64,000 nucleotides of DNA from Sinorhizobium numidicum (GCF_029892045.1 NZ_CP120367.1:310001-374000), one strand, 5' to 3'. Counted from the first letter of the stretch, positions 45,505 through 54,994 are shown. A program made the numbers and translations. Notes: generated by a model from the letters alone, not told the origin.

Positions 45505-46030
45505 TCAAAGATCAACGGCGAAGGACATCGTTCTCGCATAGCGGTTGTCATGCATCGCCCGCTCGGCAACATGCAGGCGTTGCGGTCACTGATTTGCCAG
45601 AGCCCGGTCATTCGGGGGCGCACGGTGAAGTAGGCGGTGCCGGAATAGTGCACGCGCTGTTCTGGAATCATCGTCGTGGCCGCACGAGACTCATATCGCC
45701 AACAAACACGTTCTAGAGCTGCGGCAATTCGTCGACAGAATATTTGCGCAGGTACTTCCCCAGGACCGTAAGACGCGGATCATGGCGCAGTTTCTGGGTG
45801 CAACCCCAATCTCCTCGTGCCTCTGGATTCGCTTCGAAATATGCCTGCAATCGCTGTTCGGTTCTGGAATATCGTTCGAAGCTTCAAAGCCGAAACGTCC
45901 TCCCATCCTTTCCAAGCGGTTGAAGACCCCATCCATGCCAATGAGCAACGCAATGACGGCGACGATGACCAGGGCAAATGGTGCGAGGATCAATCTGACG
46001 AGGAGATATCGAAACCGCAAAGGAGTTCAC
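45505..46030 (-). pseudogene. Broken ExoY-type undecaprenyl-phosphate sugar transferase
   Basis: Pieces of the initiating transferase can be read in order but in several frames: a membrane segment (APFALVIVAVIALLIGMDG), PLGKDGRTF in another frame, then LQAYFEANPEARGDW, DPRLTVLGKYLRKYSVDELPQL followed at once by a stop, NVFVGDMSLV, then YSGTAYFTVRPRMTGLWQISDRNAC, a frameshift, and AERAMHDNRYARTMSFAVDL ending in a stop. Each piece aligns with the intact gene at 57456-58136. At least two frameshifts and two stops make it non-functional. Confidence 0.85.
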
Positions 46031-46133
46031 GCGGATGCCTTTAAACCGTCTTTTCACGCATGGCAAAAAACCGCTGCATACCCTTGGGCGACATACATAC
46101 ATACATAATACGGCAGGTCGACGGGGAGTCATC

Positions 46134-47054
46134 TCAGGACTTCCGGTTCCAGGTGGCGAGCAATGCCGCGCTATTCCAATGTAGCGCCAGACCAAGCATC
46201 CGCCGAGCGCGATAGAAACGCACCCGGGTCAGGCATATGAGCGCGAGCGACCGGCTCCGGTAACCCGACACCCGGTCCGTCCGCAGGACCGCCAGGCTCT
46301 CGGCCAGCGGCGAAATGCAGATCATCGCCGAGACGACCAGCCATCGGAGACGTGCCAAAGGATCAGCGCCGACCTTACAATATTCGTGGGCGACGTGCCG
46401 GTCCCACCGACGCGCCAATTCGCCGAAAGTTTTGCACGAGGGCGTGAGGACCTGGGCTTCCGCCAAATAGACAAGTCGATGGCCCTTCGCGGTTGCGCCT
46501 CTGCCCCATTCGGTGTCCTCCATCGTGGAAATGCCGCCGAAGGGGCCGACCGAACGGAAGACCCGCGTACGGACCGCCATGTTACCGGTCGCCGCAAATC
46601 CATGGCGCTCAACGTAGAGACGAGCGCGGTAGCTGTAGATGCTCTCGTAGGCTTCGATCGCGCTCGGCCGGGCGGGATCGGTCATCAGGATTCCGATGTC
46701 GCCGGCGAGCAGGTCGATCTCGGGCCTTTTGTCCATCAGATTGATAATGGCGCGAAGCCAGCCAGGCTGCACCACGCAATCGGCATCGATGAAGGCCAGC
46801 AGCTCCGCCTGGGCCACGCCGGCACCACGGTTGCGCGCCGGACCCGGACCGGCAACGGGCTCACGCTCCAACCGCACACCCTCGAAACGCGAACAAACTG
46901 GCTCCGGATCAACGGTCGAGCCGTTGTCCACCACTATAATCTCGAACGGAATGCCTTCGGCGCGCTGAGCATCGAGAGCGGCCAAGCATCGATGCAGATT
47001 GTCGAGCTCGTTGAGATGCGGAATGACGACACTGAGTTGCGGTGACGCGCTCAT
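46134..47054 (-). CDS. Family-2 glycosyltransferase
   Basis: A 306-residue GT2 enzyme: LSVVIPHLNELDNLHRCL, FEIIVVDNGSTVD, GPGPARNRGAGVAQAELLAFIDADC with the DxD-type motif, then GNMAVRTRVFRSVGPFGGISTMEDTEWGRGATA with the ED catalytic-base region. A C-terminal hydrophobic stretch may attach it to the membrane. AGGTGAGA precedes the ATG. Downstream on the same strand lies the broken exoY, so it may once have been part of an operon with it. Donor unknown. Confidence 0.85.
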   Translation of the reverse strand: MSASPQLSVVIPHLNELDNLHRCLAALDAQRAEGIPFEIIVVDNGSTVDPEPVCSRFEGVRLEREPVAGPGPARNRGAGVAQAELLAFIDADCVVQPGWLRAIINLMDKRPEIDLLAGDIGILMTDPARPSAIEAYESIYSYRARLYVERHGFAATGNMAVRTRVFRSVGPFGGISTMEDTEWGRGATAKGHRLVYLAEAQVLTPSCKTFGELARRWDRHVAHEYCKVGADPLARLRWLVVSAMICISPLAESLAVLRTDRVSGYRSRSLALICLTRVRFYRARRMLGLALHWNSAALLATWNRKS

Positions 47055-47517
47055 TGACAGATCTCACCTGAGATATCGAAGGCAGAGAACCACGAGCAAG
47101 GCGCTTTTTGTAACGGGCCGCGACAATCCAGTCGCCGCCCGGCTGATGCTGCCGAAGCCCAAGGACGCAGCATGGCTGCGCCTGCCGAGGATTGGAAGAT
47201 GCCGCGATGGGGGAAGGCAGCCTAATCCTCCCTGAACGAATTCAGGACCGCGGCTTAATCGTCAGACAACGGCATACTACGTTCGATGCAGGTGGTGACG
47301 ACGAGATTTCGCTTACCTCGCCCACGCGGCTGGTTCGATCTGGCCATGGCACCGCCATAACCGGATGCTCGCAGCTCTCCCGACGAGATCCGCCTCGCAT
47401 GCGCAGCGGCGAGCAAGAGCGAGCAACAGATTGACGGACACATGGAACCATCAGGGACAGAGATCTCGACTCGGTAGGTGCGGACTAGCCAAAAGAACTA
47501 GCTCCGGCAAGGACCGG
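47055..47517. promoter_or_regulatory. 463-base divergent gap before the Wzz-like gene
   Basis: It lies between the divergent GT2 and Wzz-like genes and must hold their promoters. The Wzz-like frame stays open back to 47365, but the extra sequence is arginine-rich without conservation. No palindrome or RNA gene was recognised. Confidence 0.4.
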
Positions 47518-49173
47518 ATGCAGGCATCCACCATTGACGAACTATCGCCCGATACGAAACCGCCTGAAAATCAACACTCGGCAATACTCGTCAGGTTTTC
47601 AGCTTCAGGTGTGTTCGAGATGAATAGCGCGGATGCACGCTTCTATACTTCGATCCTTTTCAGAAGGTTGCCTTACCTGGTGGCGATAGTCACCGTTGCG
47701 CTGGGGGTCGCCGTGACCGTAGCCTATGTGCTGCCGCCGGTTTATCGCGCCAGCGCCAAGATCCTGGTGGAGGCACCGCAGATCCCCGCGGATCTGGCGC
47801 GATCGACCGTGCCGATGCAGGCCAACCAGCAACTGCAGGTCATTCGACAGGAGATCACGACGCGCGACGATCTCATCCGGCTCGCCGGCAAGCTCGACAT
47901 CTACGGGAAGAACAAGCCGTCCGACCAGGATGTCGTCGACGACATGCGATCCCGCATCACATTCGAAGAGACTGATTTGGGTTCGTCTCACGGTGGCCCT
48001 GGCACCTTGGTGTTCAGCGTCGCCTTCACGGCGGATGAGCCCCATCTGGCGGCAACGGTCGTCAACGAGGTCGTCGAACTGATGCTGCTCAAGCAGCAGC
48101 AGCAACGAACTGCGCGCGCCGTCGAAACATTGCAGTTCTTCAATCAGGAGGTCACGAGACTTGGGTCGGATTTGAAGCGGATCGAGACCGAGATCCTGAG
48201 ATTCAAGAACGAGAACGCTAACACTCTTCCCGAAAGTCGCGATTTCCGGCGCAGCCAGCAAATAAGCCAGCAGGAGAGACTCATCTCGCTCGAGCGCGAA
48301 GAGTCAGATCTGCGCGCCAGGCGCAGCAATCTAGTCGAGAGTTACGCCCTTACCGGGCAGATCGTCGACGCCAACGGGGCGACGCCGGAACAGCAGATGC
48401 TGCTGGACCTGAACCGGGCGCTTGCCGAGCAGCTCGCGATCTTTTCGGAAACCAGTCCAAACATCGTGGCCCTTCGTGCGCGGATCGCCTCGTTGCAGGA
48501 TGCGCCGCGCTCGAGACCCTCCACGGAAACCTCATCGGCCAGCGACAAGAGACGGCTTTCCGCGCTCGACTCTCCGCTCTCCTATATCGATGAGCGCTTG
48601 CGCACGATCGGTCGGGAAAAGGCAGTGATCACGCAGCGCATCGTCGCGCTGACGACATCGATCACGGCGACGCCTGCCAGCGAAACCGTTCTATATTCGC
48701 TCGAGCGGAACCGAACAAATCTTCAGACGCAATACAACACTGCGATCGCGAGACGTGCTGAGGCTTTAATCGGAGAACAGATTGAGAGACGTTCCGACGG
48801 AGGCCGCTTCACCCTCCTCGAACCCGCGACCCCACCTGAGTCTCCGGTAGGCCCCAAGCGTCGCCTTATTGCTCTCGGCGGCGCGGTGGGCGGCGTGGCA
48901 TTGGCCGTCGCATTCATGCTGTTGCTCGAAGTTCTAAGTGGAACGATACGGAGGCCGGTCGAGCTCGTGCGAATGCTTGGCCACCAGCCGCTCGCCACCA
49001 TCCCTTATATCGCGACGGCTGACGAGATGCGGATCCGCACCTGGCGAACCGTTATGGCGGTATTTTCCGCCGCGGCCGTTCCGATATCGCTGATTCTCGT
49101 ACTCTATCTTTTTATGCAACTTTCAGTTGTATTTCCGAATACCCATTCGTGGCTTGTTGCACTTGGTTCGTGA
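47518..49173 (+). CDS. Wzz/ExoP-type polysaccharide co-polymerase without kinase domain
   Basis: A 551-residue inner-membrane protein. The first membrane segment (LPYLVAIVTVALGVAVTVAYVLP) is followed by a Wzz domain (YRASAKILVEAPQIP), a long periplasmic coiled coil (about 210-420), and the proline-rich FTLLEPATPPESPVGPKR that precedes the second membrane segment. A third hydrophobic segment lies near the C-terminus. Unlike ExoP/Wzc it lacks the cytoplasmic tyrosine-kinase domain, which is encoded by the next gene. It should control chain length and bridge Wzy to the ExoF-like exporter. ATG 47518 has AAGGAC upstream; 47620 is an alternative. Confidence 0.85.
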   Translation: MQASTIDELSPDTKPPENQHSAILVRFSASGVFEMNSADARFYTSILFRRLPYLVAIVTVALGVAVTVAYVLPPVYRASAKILVEAPQIPADLARSTVPMQANQQLQVIRQEITTRDDLIRLAGKLDIYGKNKPSDQDVVDDMRSRITFEETDLGSSHGGPGTLVFSVAFTADEPHLAATVVNEVVELMLLKQQQQRTARAVETLQFFNQEVTRLGSDLKRIETEILRFKNENANTLPESRDFRRSQQISQQERLISLEREESDLRARRSNLVESYALTGQIVDANGATPEQQMLLDLNRALAEQLAIFSETSPNIVALRARIASLQDAPRSRPSTETSSASDKRRLSALDSPLSYIDERLRTIGREKAVITQRIVALTTSITATPASETVLYSLERNRTNLQTQYNTAIARRAEALIGEQIERRSDGGRFTLLEPATPPESPVGPKRRLIALGGAVGGVALAVAFMLLLEVLSGTIRRPVELVRMLGHQPLATIPYIATADEMRIRTWRTVMAVFSAAAVPISLILVLYLFMQLSVVFPNTHSWLVALGS

Positions 49174-49228
49174 ACGAACGGAGTCGAGACAAGCTGTGCC
49201 GTTTGTATGAACTTGAGGCGCGCGAGAC

Positions 49229-50020
49229 ATGGAACAGCCTAAAGCATCCCTGCAGGAAATTCGCGGATCAAAACGACTGGCGGAACAGACGATCCCGTCC
49301 TGTGCGCGGGTCGAAAGCGAAGTGGTCTGGGAGCGCCTGCCCCCGCTGCAAACCGATCCGCGGGTGATCGCCCGCAGCCGGATCATCACCGCAAGCCGGC
49401 TCAATCCGGCGCACGCACCGTTCGACATCATGCGGACAAAGCTCTTGCAGCAGCTGCAGCAAAACAATTGGACGTCCGTTGCGATCACCTCCCCAACGCC
49501 CGGCTGCGGAAAGACCTTTGTCGCATTGAACCTGGCGTTCAGCCTGTCCAACCAGAAAGAGTGTCGCACCCTACTGCTCGACCTGGATCTGAAACGACCA
49601 CAGGTCGGCGAGATGCTTGGCATCCAGGCCCCGACTTCGATCGAGAATTTCCTGAAAGGCGAAAGCGAAATCGAGGACGTCTTTCTGCGCCACAACGACA
49701 ATCTCGCAATCGCGGCGAACCAACAGGTCGCGGCGTTTCCGGCGGAGCTCTTGCAAAGCCGCGAGACGGCAAGGGTTCTTGAGGAACTGCGGCAAAGCAT
49801 GAGGCCGGATGTCATCTTGTTCGACATGCCTGCCATGCTTTCCAACGACGATGTCATTGCATTTCTGCCGAACGTGGACTGCGTGATCCTCGTTGCGGCG
49901 GCGGAGCACAGCACTCTCGCTGAAGTTGATATCTGCGAGCAGGAGCTTTCTGAAATGACAAACGTTCTCGGTGTCGTCCTGAACAAGTGCCGATTTGGCC
50001 CCGAAAAATGTGGCTACTGA
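49229..50020 (+). CDS. CpsD/Wzc-type BY-kinase (P-loop ATPase)
   Basis: A 263-residue cytoplasmic protein. Walker A is SPTPGCGKTFVALNLA, Walker A' is LLLDLDLKRPQVGEML, and Walker B is DVILFDMPAM, the set of bacterial tyrosine kinases. The C-terminal tyrosine cluster of Wzc/ExoP is missing; only one Tyr ends the protein. With the kinase-less Wzz-like protein encoded 55 bases upstream it makes a split Wzc as in Gram-positive CpsC/CpsD. It may act as a polymerisation ATPase switch with little autophosphorylation, which is inference. Confidence 0.83.
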   Translation: MEQPKASLQEIRGSKRLAEQTIPSCARVESEVVWERLPPLQTDPRVIARSRIITASRLNPAHAPFDIMRTKLLQQLQQNNWTSVAITSPTPGCGKTFVALNLAFSLSNQKECRTLLLDLDLKRPQVGEMLGIQAPTSIENFLKGESEIEDVFLRHNDNLAIAANQQVAAFPAELLQSRETARVLEELRQSMRPDVILFDMPAMLSNDDVIAFLPNVDCVILVAAAEHSTLAEVDICEQELSEMTNVLGVVLNKCRFGPEKCGY

Positions 50021-50110
50021 AGCGTCGGCGGTCCTTTCCGATCGGCCGGCCCCGTCGCGAGCATGTTTGAAGGCTGCATGAATACCAACAGCAATCGGAA
50101 GGATTCCGGT

Positions 50111-51313
50111 ATGCGCAAGGTCCTGATTGTGTATGGCACGCGTCCGGAGGCGATCAAGGTAGCGCCGCTCATCCGCGGAATCGACCGTTCCCTCCATTGC
50201 ACGTCTGTGGTCGCCGTCACTGGCCAGCACCGCGAGATGCTCGATCAGGTCAACAAGTTCTTCGGAATTCGACCCGCCCACGACCTCAACGTCATTAGGG
50301 AGCGCCAGAGGCTCGAGGACGTCACCAGTCGCGTTCTCGAGGGCGTTGCGCATGTCATTCAGATCGAGGAACCCGATGCGGTGCTCGTGCAGGGCGACAC
50401 CACGACATGCTTTGCCGCCGCTCTTTCCGCTTTCTATCGCAAGGTGCCGCTCATTCACCTGGAGGCGGGGCTTAGAACCGGAGACCGTAACAACCCCTTT
50501 CCCGAGGAAGTCAACCGGCGGCTGACGACGCAGATAGCGGCGTTGCATCTGGCGCCGACGCAGACGTCGAAAGCGAACCTGCTGCATGACGGCGTCGACG
50601 AGCGTGGGATCGTCGTCACCGGCAATACGGTGATCGACGCCCTGCTTCACGCCGCTGCGCACCGCGGCAGGACCACCAACCCGGACCTCAGAAAGATTGC
50701 CGGTAAGAGGAGCATCCTGATCACAGCGCACCGGCGGGAGTCCTGGGGCGAACCGATGGGCAGGGCGGCCCGCGCTATTTCGCGGCTGTCGAAAGCGTTT
50801 CCGGAGATTGTCTTTCTGCTTCCGGCGCACCTTAACCCGGTCGTGCGCGACGTCCTGCTCCCACCTTTGGCTGGGCTTCAGAACGTGCTGATAACGCAAC
50901 CCCTCGATTACGGTGATTTCGTCCGCGCCATGCGCGACTGCTCGATCGTGTTGACGGATAGCGGCGGCGTCCAGGAAGAGGCTCCAACATTCGGGAAACC
51001 GGTCCTCGTCATGCGCGAAACGACGGATCGCCCCGAGGCGGTTGCCGCAGGCACCGTCAGGCTCGTCGGTACCGACGAGGCGCTAATCGTCGATGAGGTT
51101 AGCCGGCTGTTGACGGACCGGAAGGCCTATCGGGCGATGGCGCGCGCAGTAAATCCCTATGGGGACGGGCAGGCCGCCGTCCGGTCGGTCCGGGCGATCG
51201 AGCATTTCTTCGGCGTGGGAAGTCTTCCGAGCGAATTCGACACCGGATTGCGCTTGCCGGCCGCACAGTCAGCGCCAGGCGCCGCGCGTGTCGTAGACGA
51301 CTTTGCCGCCTAG
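50111..51313 (+). CDS. wecB: UDP-N-acetylglucosamine 2-epimerase (non-hydrolysing)
   Basis: A 400-residue enzyme converting UDP-GlcNAc to UDP-ManNAc. VLIVYGTRPEAIKVAPLIRGI, VQGDTTTCFAAALSAFY, HLEAGLRTGD, NTVIDAL, HRRESWG and DSGGVQEEAP are all present. The start at ATG 50111 gives the family N-terminus; ATG codons at 50063 and 50078 extend it. Its last 45 bases overlap the 3' end of wecC on the other strand. If the diacetamido-uronate genes are active, a WbpI-like role on that sugar is an alternative. Confidence 0.92.
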   Translation: MRKVLIVYGTRPEAIKVAPLIRGIDRSLHCTSVVAVTGQHREMLDQVNKFFGIRPAHDLNVIRERQRLEDVTSRVLEGVAHVIQIEEPDAVLVQGDTTTCFAAALSAFYRKVPLIHLEAGLRTGDRNNPFPEEVNRRLTTQIAALHLAPTQTSKANLLHDGVDERGIVVTGNTVIDALLHAAAHRGRTTNPDLRKIAGKRSILITAHRRESWGEPMGRAARAISRLSKAFPEIVFLLPAHLNPVVRDVLLPPLAGLQNVLITQPLDYGDFVRAMRDCSIVLTDSGGVQEEAPTFGKPVLVMRETTDRPEAVAAGTVRLVGTDEALIVDEVSRLLTDRKAYRAMARAVNPYGDGQAAVRSVRAIEHFFGVGSLPSEFDTGLRLPAAQSAPGAARVVDDFAA

Positions 51314-52525
51314 CCGGTTGTGCCAGATTGCCCTGAACGGCTCGTGCTCCACCAGGAGCACGACGATATCGGCACGCTCCACGGCCTGGTAGGCATTTTC
51401 AAGGTGCAAGTTGGAATAGCCTGACAGCTGCGTCGGCAGCGCGTCTACGAACGGATCCGAAATCAAGATTTCCGTGTCTGCCAGAGCGTCCGCAATGAGC
51501 GAGACGACTTCAATCGCCGGGCTCTCCCGAACGTCGTCCACGTTTGCCTTGAAGGTCAGGCCCAGGCAGGCGATCGTCGGCGACCGAAAGCGCTTGGCCT
51601 TCGCCACCACCTGCTCGGCCACATAATGGGGCCGCCGGTCGTTCACCTCGCGCGCCGTGCGGATGAGCCGCGCCAGTTCGGGCGCGGCCGAAACGATGAA
51701 CCACGGATCTACGGGAATGCAGTGTCCGCCGACGCCGGGTCCGGGGCTGAGAATATTTACCCGGGGATGCCTGTTCGCCAGCCTGATGACTTCCCACACG
51801 TCTATATGGAGCGCCTCGGTGATCATCGAGAGCTCGTTGGCGAAGGCGATATTGACGTCGCGGTAGGCGTTCTCGACGAGTTTCGCCATTTCCGCGCTCG
51901 CGGCGTCGGTGAGCAGGATCTCGCCTTGCGCGAACAGCCGGTAGATCGACGCGGCCTTTTCAGCGCATTGCTGCGTAAGGCCACCCACGACGCGGTCGTT
52001 GGTGACGATTTCGATCATGGTGCGGCCGGGGAGAACCCGTTCGGGGCAATGGGCGACGAAAATGTCGGAACTGGAGTCACCGTCATGCGGCATCCTGATA
52101 TCCGGTCGCAAGGCGCCAATCCAGCCACTCACCCTTTCTGTCGTGCCGGGGGGCGACGTGGACTCGAGCACCACGATATTGCCCGGCCGCAGCCTGGGCG
52201 CAATTTGTTCTGCCGCGGCACGCACACATGATAAGTCCGCCGTTCGGTCTTCATGGAAGGGAGTCGGGACCGCTATAATGAAGGCATCCGCGTCGGGCGG
52301 CTCCGACGCAGCGGTAAGCCGTCCCATTGCAACTGCGCCGCTGACTGCCACCGCGAGGTCCGGTTCGATGAATGGCACCTCGCCGCGCGAAACGGCGGCT
52401 ACTGTCGCTGGATTTATGTCGACTCCGACCACGTCGATGCCACGCGTCGCGATTGCCACGGCTGTCGGCAGCCCAACATATCCCATCCCGAGTACCGCGA
52501 TGCGGCCCTTGAACAGCTCACTCAT
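51269..52525 (-). CDS. wecC: UDP-N-acetyl-D-mannosamine dehydrogenase
   Basis: A 418-residue UDP-sugar 6-dehydrogenase. IAVLGMGYVGLPTAVAIA binds NAD, ILES-like LESTSPPGTTE follows, ENAYRDVNIAFANELS carries the family lysine-region contacts, and PGPGVGGHCIPVDPW holds the catalytic Cys. The C-terminus DTRGAWR and overall pattern follow E. coli WecC more than WbpA, so UDP-ManNAcA is the expected product. The ATG at 52525 lies inside the end of the WecG-family gene (8-base overlap). Confidence 0.9.
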   Translation of the reverse strand: MSELFKGRIAVLGMGYVGLPTAVAIATRGIDVVGVDINPATVAAVSRGEVPFIEPDLAVAVSGAVAMGRLTAASEPPDADAFIIAVPTPFHEDRTADLSCVRAAAEQIAPRLRPGNIVVLESTSPPGTTERVSGWIGALRPDIRMPHDGDSSSDIFVAHCPERVLPGRTMIEIVTNDRVVGGLTQQCAEKAASIYRLFAQGEILLTDAASAEMAKLVENAYRDVNIAFANELSMITEALHIDVWEVIRLANRHPRVNILSPGPGVGGHCIPVDPWFIVSAAPELARLIRTAREVNDRRPHYVAEQVVAKAKRFRSPTIACLGLTFKANVDDVRESPAIEVVSLIADALADTEILISDPFVDALPTQLSGYSNLHLENAYQAVERADIVVLLVEHEPFRAIWHNRLGGKVVYDTRGAWR

Positions 52526-53348
52526 CGTAGGGGCTCCGCGACGCTGCGCCCGTGAGCAACGGAGTTGCGGACGCTGCAGGCCCATCATGATCCGACGCAA
52601 AGGCGCGGGCAGGATGGATCAACTCGCCGATCGTGAGCCGAATGAAACTCGTATTTGTGGTCAGATAGCGCCACCAGAGCCGGCGCGGCTCCTGCAGCGC
52701 GCGATAGGCCCACTCCATTCCTGCTCGTTGCCAGGCCAGCGGCGCCCGTTTTGTGATGCCTGCCAGAATGTCGAATGAACCGCCGACCCCGTGCAGCACC
52801 GGTACGTCGAGGGATGCTCCATAGGTGCCGAGGAAAATCTCTTTCTTGGGTGAGGTCATCCCCAGGAAGAGCATGTCGGCGCCAGACTGCCGGATGTCTT
52901 CTGCAATTGCGGCCGCTTCGCTATCCTGGAAATAGCCGTGATGGCTATAGACGATCGTGAGCCCGGGAAAGCGGGCTCGAAGCTCTTCCTGAAGTCTACC
53001 CAATATATCTGGCTTGGCACCGAGAAGCGCAATGGCGTGTCCCTCTCTATGGGCGAGTAACAACAGCTGGTGGAAAACGTCGACACCCGCGATACGCTCC
53101 GGCAACGGCCGCCCAAGCAACTTGCTGGCCCACACGACTGATTGACCATCCGCCAGCAAAAGATCGCATTCAATCAACGAACGGCGCAACAGGGCATCCT
53201 TGCGCAATTTTACAATCTTGGCGGCATTAAGCACGCCGAGCAGAAGCCGGTTGCGGGTCATGAGCGCAGCACGACACGCTTCGACCACGTCATTCATTCT
53301 CAGGGCGTCCAAATACATACCGAACAACAGTTGGCGGTGATGATTCAT
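52518..53348 (-). CDS. WecG/TagA/CpsF-family (GT26) glycosyltransferase
   Basis: A 276-residue enzyme: LLGVLNAAKIVKLRKD, LLADGQSVVWASKLLGRPLPERIAGVDVF and GMTSPKKEIFLG are GT26 landmarks, as is HGVGGSFDILAGITKRAP near the C-terminal part. WecG adds ManNAcA and TagA adds ManNAc to lipid-linked GlcNAc, so the pairing with wecC suggests ManNAcA transfer as an early step of repeat-unit assembly. The ATG overlaps the stop of the VpsJ-like gene. Confidence 0.88.
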   Translation of the reverse strand: MNHHRQLLFGMYLDALRMNDVVEACRAALMTRNRLLLGVLNAAKIVKLRKDALLRRSLIECDLLLADGQSVVWASKLLGRPLPERIAGVDVFHQLLLLAHREGHAIALLGAKPDILGRLQEELRARFPGLTIVYSHHGYFQDSEAAAIAEDIRQSGADMLFLGMTSPKKEIFLGTYGASLDVPVLHGVGGSFDILAGITKRAPLAWQRAGMEWAYRALQEPRRLWWRYLTTNTSFIRLTIGELIHPARAFASDHDGPAASATPLLTGAASRSPYDE

Positions 53349-54637
53349 GCGGCACCTCCCCCACTGGCTGAGCTTTGATTGTCAACTCGGCCGGGCGTGA
53401 GTCTCGCCACCGGGCCTCCCGCGAGCCATGTGTAGAGGAGCCAGCCGAACTCGTAGGGGCGGCATTCGCGGTCCACCCGGTTCGGCGGAAAAACAATGTC
53501 CAGCCACCGCAAGCGCGCTCCTGACGTTAGAGCCGTCGCCATTGCGGCGAGCGCTCTTGCCGCCTTGTTGGGCTCACGGCGCGCGACCTTGCGCCAGACC
53601 ACATTCTTCTCGGGAGAAACGAGTGGCGCTGGGGTCTCGGGAGGCTGGTTGAGCCATTCCAGTCCCCTTATGATGGCTTGCCAGTGATCGCTGCCGCCGG
53701 CTTCGCGCAGGTCGAGCAAAGCCATTGGGGCAATCGCGTGCTGATGAACGCTGTATACCGGATAACCTTCGACGACCCCGCCGTTGCGGGTGTCGTAATG
53801 CCACCACCACTGCCCGGCAGGTCCCTGAAGCGCACAGATTCGCCCCGCCGCCGCCTCGGCGGCCCTGATCGCGAAGGGATTGCCCGACGCAGCATGCAAC
53901 CGAGAGAGAGCCTGTATCGGATACACCTGGTCGGCGAAGCACCCGATATGGGCGCGCAACCTGCCGCTGGCCGAACTCGGGAGCATATGCGGAAAGAGTC
54001 CTGATGCCGCCTGGCCAGCGAGGAGCCGGTTGGCGGCAAGAGTCCGTAGGTCCGATGTATCCTCAAATAATTGTCCGCCAATCGCCGCGGTCAGGGCCCA
54101 CGCACAATCCACTGTAGTAACCGGCGAGGCCGTAGCAAGCAGCGCGCTTAACCGGCGGAAGAGCTTCGAGGCAAAAAATTTTCCAGCCTCGGCAGCCGCC
54201 CAGGCCGCCAATGCGACAGCCCCTGGGTCGTCAGTCGTTTCGGCGCGCTTCGCGCACGATTGGGCGAGATCGGCCGCAGTGCTGCCGGCCAAGATTCTGC
54301 ACTGTACCGCGTCCGCCAGACATGACAACCCGAGCGAAGCTATGGCGGTATAACGCAGGCTTTCGCCTTCGAGCTGCTCGGAGGTGCCTTCTGCGGTTCT
54401 CACGCTACGGAGCGTGTGCGCAAACATCCCCTGGCTGTGCATTCGGGGCAGACCACGCGTTGCCAATACTATCAGTTCGTCCAATAGGATACGGGCGTCA
54501 GCCGACATTCCCTCAAGCACTCGCAGCCTGTTCAGCCGACACGCGGTGATACGGTCAACGAGATGGGGAATCAACTCGCGGTCGCCCAATCCGTCTTCCG
54601 CTTTCGAGGGCAGCGAAGGATCTGTTCCGATGGACAT
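53345..54637 (-). CDS. VpsJ-like polysaccharide biosynthesis protein (alpha/alpha-barrel)
   Basis: A 430-residue soluble protein without signal peptide or membrane segment. Repeated helical hairpins, with GLFPHMLP, CFADQVYPIQALSRLHAASG, GPAGQWWWHYDTRNGGVVEGYPVYSVHQHAIAPMALLDL and PYEFGWLLYTW, suggest a six- or seven-hairpin alpha/alpha barrel as in VpsJ-like and terpene-cyclase/glycoside-hydrolase-like proteins of polysaccharide loci. The activity is unknown. ATG 54637 was chosen as the start of the conserved-looking part. It is the first gene of the minus-strand unit with the WecG-family gene and wecC. Confidence 0.7.
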   Translation of the reverse strand: MSIGTDPSLPSKAEDGLGDRELIPHLVDRITACRLNRLRVLEGMSADARILLDELIVLATRGLPRMHSQGMFAHTLRSVRTAEGTSEQLEGESLRYTAIASLGLSCLADAVQCRILAGSTAADLAQSCAKRAETTDDPGAVALAAWAAAEAGKFFASKLFRRLSALLATASPVTTVDCAWALTAAIGGQLFEDTSDLRTLAANRLLAGQAASGLFPHMLPSSASGRLRAHIGCFADQVYPIQALSRLHAASGNPFAIRAAEAAAGRICALQGPAGQWWWHYDTRNGGVVEGYPVYSVHQHAIAPMALLDLREAGGSDHWQAIIRGLEWLNQPPETPAPLVSPEKNVVWRKVARREPNKAARALAAMATALTSGARLRWLDIVFPPNRVDRECRPYEFGWLLYTWLAGGPVARLTPGRVDNQSSASGGGAA

Positions 54638-54994
54638 GATCGTCTTCCCCAAACCTCGCCGGCTTCCACGGACAAGGCCGAAAGCCACAGGCACCGGCGC
54701 AAGTAGATCGTTGAAGACTGAATTGATCGCCGAAAAAAACCAAGAACATGCTAGAAAATCTGGCAAGATAATCCACTGCGCACAAAGTCTTATCATGACG
54801 CTCGCGCATACGCGACGACGATGCGGCCTTACGCCGACGGGATAGTCGCGACCTCCAGCGCCTGTCGGCTTTTTGGATTAGCGCATGCTTCTAACTAAGC
54901 CTGGGCTACCTCTCTCGACAGTCTTTCGTCCCCGGCGATCCTTCTGCAAGATTTGTGAGCCCTAACATGCGCGGGCATCGATCGGGGGTACCGG
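54638..54994. promoter_or_regulatory. 357-base divergent gap
   Basis: It lies between the VpsJ-like gene and a GT2 gene and must carry both promoters. AT-rich around 54720-54800. Nothing else was recognised. Confidence 0.35.

Noticed and set aside
49571..50899. A 442-codon minus-strand open frame across the kinase and wecB genes
   Set aside because: It lies antisense to two well-supported genes, is rich in Arg and His as expected of shadow frames at high GC, and shows no recognisable motif.
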